Source of the DNA: an uncultured Eubacteriales bacterium
Lineage (GTDB): Bacteria; Bacillota; Clostridia; Oscillospirales; Acutalibacteraceae
Direction of reading: 5' to 3'
NCBI GenBank assembly: GCA_934476545.1
Contig: CAKSOB010000074.1
Coordinates: 1-6,527, forward strand
Length of the DNA stretch: 6,527 nucleotides
Below are positions 1 through 5,463 of the stretch, piece by piece. Each line of letters begins with the position of its first letter. The first letter of the stretch is position 1. The position numbers and the translations under genes are program-made. The notes beneath the pieces are model-generated. The model was not told the origin of the DNA and did not search any database. It was given only the letters and a program-made list of their open reading frames with translations.

Positions 1-240
1 TAATTTATAATATTTTTCATAAAGCCTTGAATTTACGCCATTTTTTAGCAATCTGTTTTTATTAAATGAGAATAGACTCTCAATAAACAATGCTTCTCCC
101 TAATTTCTCATATAAATAAATATGCATTTAAATGTAATAATTATAATTAATTTAAGAAAACTTTTTTTATTTTTTAAAAATTAGTTTTTAAATGATAATT
201 TTACTATTATTTATTTTCTCAAAAATAAACTGGATGAATA
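1..240. other. Extremely AT-rich non-coding stretch
   Basis: By hand count about 42 of the first 240 bases are G or C (about 17%), falling to about 12% over 121-240, whereas the genes to the right look near 40-45%. Long runs of A and T alternate and stops are dense in every frame, so I see no coding region. I cannot identify a gene end at the left edge. It may be the upstream region of a gene beyond the window, or part of a decayed or acquired segment. Confidence 0.6.
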
Positions 241-282
241 CGGTATGAAATTTTAGAACGCAAAAAATTCAAAATTCTTCCC

Positions 283-343
283 ATGAATTCCACATAAATG
301 CCCCCTCGGAGAAAAGCCAAGGGGGCATTTATGTGGAATTTAT
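283..343. repeat. Long perfect inverted repeat, possible bidirectional terminator
   Basis: The arms 286-306 and 320-340 are perfectly complementary over 21 bp, and 283-284 pair further with 342-343 around one G-T position. The 13-base loop can form two more G-C pairs. The inner part of the stem is CCCCC/GGGGG flanked by AT-rich sequence (TAAATGCCCCCT on the left arm), which resembles the core of bidirectional clostridial terminators. However, no clean T-run directly follows on either strand. It separates the AT-rich block from the relic region. It could instead be a dispersed palindromic repeat or a small non-autonomous element. Confidence 0.6.
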
Positions 344-620
344 TCTGTTTTTCGGCAGTGTTTCCATTCCGCAAAAACAATCCCCTGTATTATGCAAAGG
401 AACTCCTTGCAGGAACGGTTATTTCTACTTTCATTTTTGTCACACCACAGCAATTCGGAGTATAACATCACAAATCGGATGATTGTCTGCAAAAAGAATC
501 GCAACACTCCCCTTATCTGTTTCCTCCCTTTCTGTCGGAAGTTACCGAAAACGTACCGGCTTTTCCAGTAGCTTGGTATTTATTTTACCTTTGCAAAACA
601 ACGAAGAATCGTTTTTTATT
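344..620. other. Gene-poor region, no intact gene seen
   Basis: All three minus-strand frames are interrupted by stops. Short open stretches exist: one minus-strand frame is open for about 80 codons without a convincing start, and another reads residues such as KGSVAILFADNHPICDV before breaking. None matches a family that I recognise. The 72-codon plus-strand ORF at 483-701 has Ser/Arg-rich, low-information composition and no ribosome binding site. The region is most simply read as decayed sequence continuous with the ABC-ATPase relic beside it. Confidence 0.4.
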
Positions 621-725
621 TCACTCCCTTACTCTGCCACAGGACGAAGGTCCCCACTCCACCAAATGACCGCCGTACATTATGCCAACAGTATCGCATA
701 GGATTTTGTATAATCCATCGTATCT
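621..725 (-). pseudogene. Relic of an ABC-transporter ATP-binding protein (C-terminal part)
   Basis: One minus-strand frame, read leftward from about 698, encodes CDTVGIMYGGHLVEWGPS and then stops at 621-623. This strongly resembles the segment just after the H-loop in OppD/DppD/DppF-type ATPases, where the pattern is C/A-D-x-V-x-V-M-Y-x-G-x-I/L-V-E-x-G-P. About ten residues upstream in the same frame there is a YD where the family has the H-loop HD. Beyond that the frame stops, and no Walker A, signature or Walker B motif is present anywhere nearby. Downstream, the HPYT-type C-terminal extension is also absent. What is seen is a short motif match; that it is a decayed gene is inference. Confidence 0.45.
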
Positions 726-757
726 AACATGATTTGTTTTCTGCTTTTTCTAAACAT
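680..757 (-). CDS. Possible 25-residue small ORF with good ribosome binding site
   Basis: An ATG at 757-755 is preceded nine bases upstream by AAGGAG (772-767 on the minus strand). The frame runs 25 codons to a TAA at 682-680 and begins MFRKSRKQIMLDTM, so the peptide has a basic N-terminus and a mildly hydrophobic C-terminus. It overlaps the ABC-ATPase relic in a different frame, and both cannot be ancestral coding sequence over the overlap. It may be a real small peptide gene, the surviving start of a broken gene whose downstream part was lost, or chance. I recognise no family. Confidence 0.25.
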   Translation of the reverse strand: MFRKSRKQIMLDTMDYTKSYAILLA

Positions 758-875
758 TATAAGCATCTCCTTAGATTGGTATTTTCATCGTACCGTTTTA
801 GCCATCTATCATCAATAAAAATCGAATTTGCTCTAATGGGAATTAGGCATTATTTTCCACAAGCATTACACGGAC

Positions 876-909
876 AAAAAGAAAAAACGCCCTAAAAAGG
901 ACGCCTTTT
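876..909 (-). terminator. Rho-independent terminator of the gpsA-mrp transcript
   Basis: Seventeen bases past the Mrp stop codon, the minus-strand transcript can fold AAAAGGCGUCCU against AGGGCGUUUUUU around a UUUU loop, using three G-U pairs, and then continues into a U-rich tail (UUUUUUCUUUUU). Because the stem relies on G-U wobble pairs, the complementary plus-strand transcript would not fold as well. The terminator is therefore directional for the minus strand and closes the gpsA-mrp unit. Confidence 0.8.
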
Positions 910-925
910 CTTCTCTTATTAAATT

Positions 926-1753
926 TTATTGTAATGCTTCTACCGCATCTACCGCGCCATTGATTTCCGGGCACTCTACCAATTCAGCAAGACCCTTATC
1001 GCAGTTTACGGCAATCTCCGGATTGATTGGCAGCTTTGCCAATACCGGAATTCCAAACTTTGCAGCAACCTCATCTACATGGCTTTCGCCAAACAGCTTT
1101 ACTTCTTTGCCACAGTCCGGACATTTAAAATAGCTCATGTTCTCTACAATACCGATAATCGGAATATTCATCATCTTTGCCATATTTACCGCTTTGGAAA
1201 CAATCAGAGAAGCCAACTCCTGCGGAGAAGTTACAATCACGATACCATCCAACGGAATGGACTGGAATACAGTCAGCGGCACATCGCCGGTTCCCGGAGG
1301 CATATCGACAAACATATAGTCGACATCTTTCCAAATAACATCGGACCAGAACTGTTTTACGGTGCCTGCGATCACAGGGCCTCTCCAAACAACCGGTGCT
1401 TCCAAATCCTCTAACAACAGGTTCACGGACATTAGATCAATACCGGTTTTCGTGGTTACAGGGAACAATCCCAACTCGTTACCCATGGCACGTTCTGTGG
1501 CGCCAAAAATTTTTGGGATAGACGGTCCGGTTACGTCAGCATCCAAAATCGCTGTCTTTTTCCCACGACGATTCATCTGCACTGCCAGCATAGAGGTAAC
1601 AAGAGATTTTCCTACGCCTCCCTTACCGCTGACAACGGCAATTACTTTATTTACGCTGCTCAACTCATTCAACGGTGCTCTAAAATCCTGTGGTGTGCCA
1701 CGGGATGAACAATCTACACCACAAGAATTGCAATCATGTGTACATTCGCTCAT
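926..1753 (-). CDS. mrp: Mrp/NBP35-family Fe-S cluster carrier ATPase (ApbC-like)
   Basis: This 275-residue cytosolic P-loop protein belongs to the family that binds a [4Fe-4S] cluster and passes it to apo-enzymes, as shown for ApbC/Mrp and Nbp35. Residues 42-50 are the deviant Walker A SGKGGVGKS, residues 71-78 the DADVTGPS motif, and residues 150-157 DMPPGTGD (switch II/Walker B region). C211-x-x-C214 is the conserved pair that bridges the cluster between subunits. The N-terminus has four extra cysteines (C4, C8, C11, C15). The DUF59/MIP18 domain that precedes the ATPase in the roughly 360-residue proteobacterial Mrp is absent; this short form is common in clostridia. The ATG has AAAGGAG at 1769-1763. 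The gene lies 42 bp after gpsA and is followed by a terminator, so it is probably the last gene of that transcript. Confidence 0.93.
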   Translation of the reverse strand: MSECTHDCNSCGVDCSSRGTPQDFRAPLNELSSVNKVIAVVSGKGGVGKSLVTSMLAVQMNRRGKKTAILDADVTGPSIPKIFGATERAMGNELGLFPVTTKTGIDLMSVNLLLEDLEAPVVWRGPVIAGTVKQFWSDVIWKDVDYMFVDMPPGTGDVPLTVFQSIPLDGIVIVTSPQELASLIVSKAVNMAKMMNIPIIGIVENMSYFKCPDCGKEVKLFGESHVDEVAAKFGIPVLAKLPINPEIAVNCDKGLAELVECPEINGAVDAVEALQ

Positions 1754-1762
1754 ATCTATACT

Positions 1763-1769
1763 CTCCTTT
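1763..1769 (-). promoter_or_regulatory. Ribosome binding site of mrp
   Basis: AAAGGAG on the minus strand lies nine bases before the ATG at 1753. It supports that start, which keeps the N-terminal cysteine cluster in the protein. Confidence 0.8.
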
Positions 1770-1795
1770 GACCAAATTATCCTTCATTTTTGCAG

Positions 1796-2749
1796 TTAAA
1801 ATTCTCGCTTAATGCTTCGCAAGAACAGGTCAGACAACACCTTCTCGGCATCCTCTCCCTCATTCACCATGCGATTGACGGCATTGCAAATCGGCAATTC
1901 CACTTGGTATTCCTCTGCTAAACGCAGCAATGCGCCTGTTGTTGCAACGCCCTCTGCCAACTCCCCGTAAGGTTCTCCTAATACAAACAGTTCACCAAAT
2001 CGGCGATTATGGCTATATTCAGAAAATACAGTTGCTTGGTAGTCCCCCAAATGGCTTAATCCATAGGCAGTAATTTCATTACCGCCCATCGCTTTGATCA
2101 ATCTTGCAATCTCTCGGGTACCTCGGGACATCAGCGCACCTTTCAATGCGGTTAACTTTTTACCGTCCAACATTCCTGCGGCAATTCCGATTACATTCTT
2201 GGCAGCAGCGCCAACTTCATTCCCGATTAAATCCGTTCCATAATAAAAACGAATCAACGGGCTGCTAAAGGCTGTAACAATACGCTCTTTCACTTCTTGA
2301 GAGCGGCTGTCAATTACCATACAATTTGGAATTCCCTTTGTGAAATCCTGCACATGACCGGGGCCTACCCAAATCGCAGTATCCACATCGGTAAACTCTT
2401 CCACTACTTGTGTCAGCCGTTTTCCGGTTGTGGCTTCAATGCCCTTCATGCACAATACAATGGTTTTTCCTTCCAGCGGATAGGCTGCAAGCTGCGCCAT
2501 CAATGCCCGTAAATTTTGGGCAGCAATAGAAATAACCAACACCTCGCCATGAGAAACAGCTTGCTCCAAAGAATCGGTAAATGTCACCGAGGAATCAAAG
2601 GTAACCATGCCGTTCGTTCCGGTTTCCTGAAACTGGCGGAGACGGGCAGAACCGGCTCTGCCATATAGCATTACTTTGTGGTCTATGCGGTGAAGATACC
2701 AAGCAATAAAGCTGCCCCATCTACCGCAGCCAATTACAGAAACGTTCAT
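1796..2749 (-). CDS. gpsA: NAD(P)H-dependent glycerol-3-phosphate dehydrogenase, divergent GpsA-type
   Basis: A cytosolic enzyme of 317 residues that would reduce dihydroxyacetone phosphate to sn-glycerol-3-phosphate for phospholipid synthesis. The Rossmann fingerprint GCGRWG is at residues 7-12, KGIE at 102-105, the NEVGAAAKNVIGIAAG segment with catalytic Lys184-Asn185 at 177-192, and GLSHLGD...T...SHNRRFG at 230-252. The counterparts of human GPD1 K120, K204, N205, D260, T264 and N270 are present, but the Arg before that Asn (R269) is His247. The usual GPSFAxE motif reads GPGHVQD (129-135), and NAKAALI is replaced by LKGALM. It is therefore a divergent subgroup and may differ in rate or substrate. 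I chose the ATG at 2749 over an in-frame ATG at 2770, because only 2749 has AAGGAG and 2770 lies about 14 bases from the predicted transcript start. It is probably cotranscribed with mrp. Confidence 0.85.
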   Translation of the reverse strand: MNVSVIGCGRWGSFIAWYLHRIDHKVMLYGRAGSARLRQFQETGTNGMVTFDSSVTFTDSLEQAVSHGEVLVISIAAQNLRALMAQLAAYPLEGKTIVLCMKGIEATTGKRLTQVVEEFTDVDTAIWVGPGHVQDFTKGIPNCMVIDSRSQEVKERIVTAFSSPLIRFYYGTDLIGNEVGAAAKNVIGIAAGMLDGKKLTALKGALMSRGTREIARLIKAMGGNEITAYGLSHLGDYQATVFSEYSHNRRFGELFVLGEPYGELAEGVATTGALLRLAEEYQVELPICNAVNRMVNEGEDAEKVLSDLFLRSIKREF

Positions 2750-2755
2750 GATGGA

Positions 2756-2761
2756 CTCCTT
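2756..2761 (-). promoter_or_regulatory. Ribosome binding site that sets the gpsA start at 2749
   Basis: AAGGAG on the minus strand is six bases before the ATG at 2749, ideal spacing. The in-frame ATG 21 bases upstream (2770) is preceded only by TAGAAAATT and has no Shine-Dalgarno sequence. The seven-residue extension MKQKESI is also not typical before the Rossmann strand of this family. Confidence 0.8.
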
Positions 2762-2790
2762 TTGCTTCATAATTTTCTAAATACAATCTT

Positions 2791-2799
2791 ATTATACCA
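2791..2799 (-). promoter_or_regulatory. Extended -10 promoter of the gpsA-mrp unit
   Basis: The minus strand reads TGGTATAAT at 2799-2791, a perfect -10 hexamer with the extended TG. The -35 position 17 bases upstream (GTGCAT) is poor. Transcription would begin near 2784, giving a leader of about 35 bases to the ATG at 2749. It lies in the 142-bp gap behind the kinase gene. No clear terminator is seen there, so read-through from the two-component operon is also possible. Confidence 0.65.
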
Positions 2800-2891
2800 T
2801 ACCAAAATAGAAAATGCACCATTTTTGTATCAATTCAGTGAGAAAGACACAAAACGGCGCAAAGGTGCAAATTTAATAGGAGATTATAACG

Positions 2892-4382
2892 CTATATTTT
2901 CTCAGAAGAAGCCTCTGAAATTGGTGGATACTGTGTTTCCATTTCAAACCAGAAACAACTTCCTTTTCCCAATTCACTGCGAACACCATAGGTGGTACCG
3001 GGATGCATATCCAAAACCGATTTTACAATGGATAATCCCAAACCGGTTCCAACCCGTGCCCGCTTATGGTTTTTATCCACTTTATAATATCGCTCCCAAA
3101 TATCAGAGAGCAGCTCCGGTGCAATTCCCTCTCCTGTATCTGTGACAGAAAAGTGCATCCTGCCATTTTCTTCTGTTTGGTCAATGATCACCAACTTATC
3201 TTCTCCCGTATAGTTAATGGCATTGTTCACCAAATTGCACACAACCTGCGAAATCTTTAGCGGATCTCCCTTTACCCAGACATCCTTATTATAATGAAAA
3301 GCAATGTGATAATCCGTCATTTTATTGTATCGCTGCAACTGACTGCGAACACTGTCGGTAAAATTAAAGATTTCTATGTGCATTACCTCTGTACCGGACT
3401 GCAGCTTGGAAATATCCAATACATCATTCACCAAAGTAGACAAACGGGTTGCCTCATCAATAATCACCTGCACATTTTCCGGCGTGTTTTCTCCCGGCAA
3501 ATCTCGCATCACTTCTCCGTAACCGATAATCATGGTTAAGGGTGTCCGTAAATCATGAGAGATATTTGCAACCAATTCCCGTTGGAGATGTTCTACCTTT
3601 CCCAATTCTTTTGCTGCATAATTCAGTGTTTGCGCCAATTCCGTTACTTCGCCGTATCCTGCTTCTGTAAAGTGAACATCATACTTTCCCTTTGCCAATT
3701 CCTTTGCAGATTCATTGATATTGCGAATTGGTCTGGAAATTGTATGGGATAGGAGCAACGCTAAAATCAGCGCCAAAACTACCATCAATCCCGTAATCCA
3801 CACTAATTGAATCCGAAGGGTTTCTGCTGTTGCGGCAACCGGCGTTAAATTTGTATTCAACAATAGAAACCGAACACTGCCGTCTTTGGTATACGCTACC
3901 TTTGTGTAAAGCATGGTTTCCGGACTAAGACTTAATTTTGGCTCTCCGTGCCAAATAGAATCTTTCGGATAGGATTCTCGTACCGTTTTTGCTCGTTCCA
4001 GATACGTTCCGCCGTTTTCCAATGTAATATAGTAGGCTCGCAAATACAAAATCTCATTCATGCGATGAATCACGCAATTTTGCCATGCTTCTTGGCTGTT
4101 CAGTATATAGCCGCTTTCATCGGTAATCACAATGCACACTTGTTTTTCTCGCGCAAGCTCTTCCAAACGACTGTCTAAATCTTCGTCGTCAATATGACGG
4201 GCAATCTCCTGTGCAGCAGAAGCAATTTGCTTTGTTTTGATGCTTTGATAAAAGGTATCCAAAAAACAAATCTGCACCAGCCACAGTACACCCAAGATAA
4301 TTGCAGCCAATAAAACACAGCCTAAAAAAATACGCCACTTGATACTGCCAAACAATCGGCTTCGTTTTTTATTCTGCTTCAA
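2892..4382 (-). CDS. Membrane sensor histidine kinase (PhoR/VanS type)
   Basis: This is the partner kinase of the adjacent regulator. Numbering from the chosen start (496 residues): a short basic cytoplasmic leader, membrane segment 1 at about 17-40, an extracytoplasmic sensor region at about 41-190, membrane segment 2 at about 191-212, HAMP to about 265, and HisKA with NISHDLRTPLTMI. There His276 is the phosphoacceptor and HDLRT carries the phosphatase-type HDxxT motif. The HATPase_c domain follows, with N-box NLVNNAINY (383-391), G1 DTGEGI (415-420) and G2 GTGLGL (445-450). All catalytic motifs are intact. The sensor region looks PAS/Cache-like (VITDESGYILNS) and has two cysteines, C83 and C103. 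I prefer the TTG at 4382, which overlaps the regulator stop by 14 bases, over a TTG at 4412, which would add ten residues; neither has a strong ribosome binding site. The signal is unknown. Confidence 0.94.
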   Translation of the reverse strand: MKQNKKRSRLFGSIKWRIFLGCVLLAAIILGVLWLVQICFLDTFYQSIKTKQIASAAQEIARHIDDEDLDSRLEELAREKQVCIVITDESGYILNSQEAWQNCVIHRMNEILYLRAYYITLENGGTYLERAKTVRESYPKDSIWHGEPKLSLSPETMLYTKVAYTKDGSVRFLLLNTNLTPVAATAETLRIQLVWITGLMVVLALILALLLSHTISRPIRNINESAKELAKGKYDVHFTEAGYGEVTELAQTLNYAAKELGKVEHLQRELVANISHDLRTPLTMIIGYGEVMRDLPGENTPENVQVIIDEATRLSTLVNDVLDISKLQSGTEVMHIEIFNFTDSVRSQLQRYNKMTDYHIAFHYNKDVWVKGDPLKISQVVCNLVNNAINYTGEDKLVIIDQTEENGRMHFSVTDTGEGIAPELLSDIWERYYKVDKNHKRARVGTGLGLSIVKSVLDMHPGTTYGVRSELGKGSCFWFEMETQYPPISEASSEKI

Positions 4383-5049
4383 AACGATACCCCACACCAC
4401 GCAGCGTAACAATAAATTTACTATATGGACCTAGACTTTTTCGCAGCAATTTAATATGTGTATCCAAAGTACGATCATCTCCGTAAAAATCATACCCCCA
4501 TACATTGGTAATCAGCATTTCTCGTGTTAATGCAATATTGCGATTCTCCACTAAATAGGTCAGTAAATCGTATTCTTTTGGAGATAGATCCACCCGTTCT
4601 CCATCCACTGTCACAATTCGAGCGGTAAAGTCTATGGTCAATCCCTCAAAGGTCTGCGTATGATTTTTTGCAATGGTATTCCCTTTGCTCCGCTTGATGA
4701 TTGCGCCCACACGCATCATCAATTCCTTTGGCGAAAACGGTTTAACTACATAATCGTCGCCACCATTCTCAAAACCATGAATTTTATCGTATTCTTCTCC
4801 TCTGGCAGATAAAAAGAGAATCGGTGTATCCGATACCTTGCGAATCTCCTTTGCAGCAGAAAATCCGTCCAACTCCGGCATCATAATATCCAATATAATC
4901 ATATCGTAGCCTTTGGGGGACTTTCGCACAAGACGAACTGCCTCCATACCATCACAGCCTTCTTCTACTGTATAGCCTTCAAATTCCGCATATTTCCGAA
5001 TCAACGTACGAATCATTGCTTCATCGTCCACAACCAAAATTTTATCCAT
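4369..5049 (-). CDS. OmpR/PhoB-family response regulator
   Basis: A 226-residue DNA-binding regulator. The receiver domain spans about residues 1-120, with the acidic pair D8-D9, phosphoacceptor D54 (in IILDIMMPELDG), the Ser81 switch residue and Lys103 in VVKPFSPKEL. The winged-helix domain spans about 130-226, with DLSPKEYDLLTYL, the recognition-helix stretch DDRTLDTHIKLLRKSL and the terminal wing VTLRGVGYRF. All receiver residues required for phosphotransfer are present. The ATG at 5049 has GGAGG at 5061-5057, seven bases upstream. The stop codon lies inside the kinase gene, so the two are translationally coupled and form one operon. Direct repeats at its own promoter suggest autoregulation. 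Targets and signal cannot be read from the sequence; resemblance to VanR/PhoP-type regulators is general only. Confidence 0.96.
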   Translation of the reverse strand: MDKILVVDDEAMIRTLIRKYAEFEGYTVEEGCDGMEAVRLVRKSPKGYDMIILDIMMPELDGFSAAKEIRKVSDTPILFLSARGEEYDKIHGFENGGDDYVVKPFSPKELMMRVGAIIKRSKGNTIAKNHTQTFEGLTIDFTARIVTVDGERVDLSPKEYDLLTYLVENRNIALTREMLITNVWGYDFYGDDRTLDTHIKLLRKSLGPYSKFIVTLRGVGYRFEAE

Positions 5050-5076
5050 TTTATCGCCTCCACTGCTTTTTTATAA

Positions 5077-5085
5077 ATTATAACA
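5077..5085 (-). promoter_or_regulatory. Extended -10 promoter of the two-component operon
   Basis: The minus strand reads TGTTATAAT at 5085-5077, a perfect -10 hexamer with extended TG. The -35 position (ACCCGC, 5105-5100) is very poor and overlaps a direct repeat, which is the arrangement expected of an activator-dependent or autoregulated promoter. The leader to the ATG at 5049 would be only about 20 bases. Confidence 0.6.
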
Positions 5086-5092
5086 TATTTTT

Positions 5093-5109
5093 GTGAAAAG
5101 CGGGTGAAA
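5093..5109. promoter_or_regulatory. Candidate response-regulator box, two direct repeats
   Basis: GTGAAA occurs at 5093-5098 and again at 5104-5109 with a 5-base spacer (period 11 bp, about one helical turn). A weaker third copy, CTTAAA, is at 5115-5120. OmpR/PhoB-family dimers bind head-to-tail half-sites with this 11-bp period. The site covers the spacer and -35 region of the operon promoter. Binding by the regulator encoded here is inference. Confidence 0.35.
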
Positions 5110-5376
5110 GATTGCTTAAAAATCGTTCCTTTCGTTGACGATGTTTTAAAGAAATCCGGAAAGAAACTTATTAAGGAAAAAAATAGCAATTAGAAAATAG
5201 AGTTTCTTCGTGCTCTGTTAAAATTTTCCTTGAATTGGTAATATAGGTGATTTAATCACTGAAAACATGGCTTATCTATGCAGTTTTTGAAAGATTTGTA
5301 TGATATTTTATGAACAAGCCATGAATCAATTCGACCTTTGTTACTTTTGTGCATTGCAATTTAAGTATCTGTATAG
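5110..5376. other. Divergent intergenic region with two inverted repeats
   Basis: This AT-rich DNA between the divergent regulator and cytidylate kinase-like genes holds no gene I can support. A perfect 13-bp odd palindrome, GTGATTTAATCAC, is at 5247-5259. An 8-bp inverted repeat (CATGGCTT at 5266-5273 and AAGCCATG at 5316-5323) encloses 42 bases. Both could be operators or fold in RNA. Neither has an assignable protein partner. Confidence 0.4.
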
Positions 5377-5382
5377 TAGTAT
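5354..5382 (+). promoter_or_regulatory. Weak candidate promoter for the cytidylate kinase-like gene
   Basis: TTGCAA at 5354-5359 and TAGTAT at 5377-5382 are separated by 17 bases, each matching four of six consensus positions. Transcription would start near 5389, at the base of the leader hairpin. Overlapping alternatives such as TATAGT at 5372 exist, so the exact position is uncertain. Confidence 0.35.
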
Positions 5383-5386
5383 TATA

Positions 5387-5446
5387 TTAGGTTTGCTTAC
5401 CGTTTTTGTAAATAACTTACGAAAGTGGGCAAACTTAAAATTTTTT
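5387..5446 (+). terminator. Terminator-like hairpin in the leader of the cytidylate kinase-like gene
   Basis: The plus-strand RNA can form a 14-bp outer stem (5387-5400 with 5425-5438, three G-U pairs), a 3-base left bulge (5401-5403), and an 8-bp inner stem (5404-5411 with 5417-5424) closed by the loop AUAAC. Two A residues later comes a run of six U (5441-5446). This has the form of an intrinsic terminator but lies between the likely promoter and the start codon only 18 bases on. It may be an attenuator or a 5' stabilising hairpin. It matches no riboswitch class that I recognise. Confidence 0.5.
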
Positions 5447-5463
5447 AGAATACTGGTGAAATC

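Noticed and set aside
483..701. 72-codon plus-strand ORF in the left region
   Set aside because: It has no ribosome binding site and low-information Ser-rich composition, and its reverse strand carries the ABC-ATPase motif, so it is most likely a shadow of decayed coding sequence.
1079..1799. Plus-strand ORFs of 60-145 codons opposite mrp
   Set aside because: They are antisense shadows of a gene with every family motif intact and have no ribosome binding sites of their own.
2750..2891. Terminator after the histidine kinase
   Set aside because: Only a 6-bp complementarity (TGCACC/GGTGCA) across a loop of about 45 bases is present, and it overlaps the gpsA promoter region; too weak to call.
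2678..4178. Several plus-strand ORFs of 64-155 codons opposite gpsA and the kinase
   Set aside because: They are antisense shadows. Their proteins have no recognisable domains, and the longest spans the start of one gene, an intergenic promoter and the end of another.
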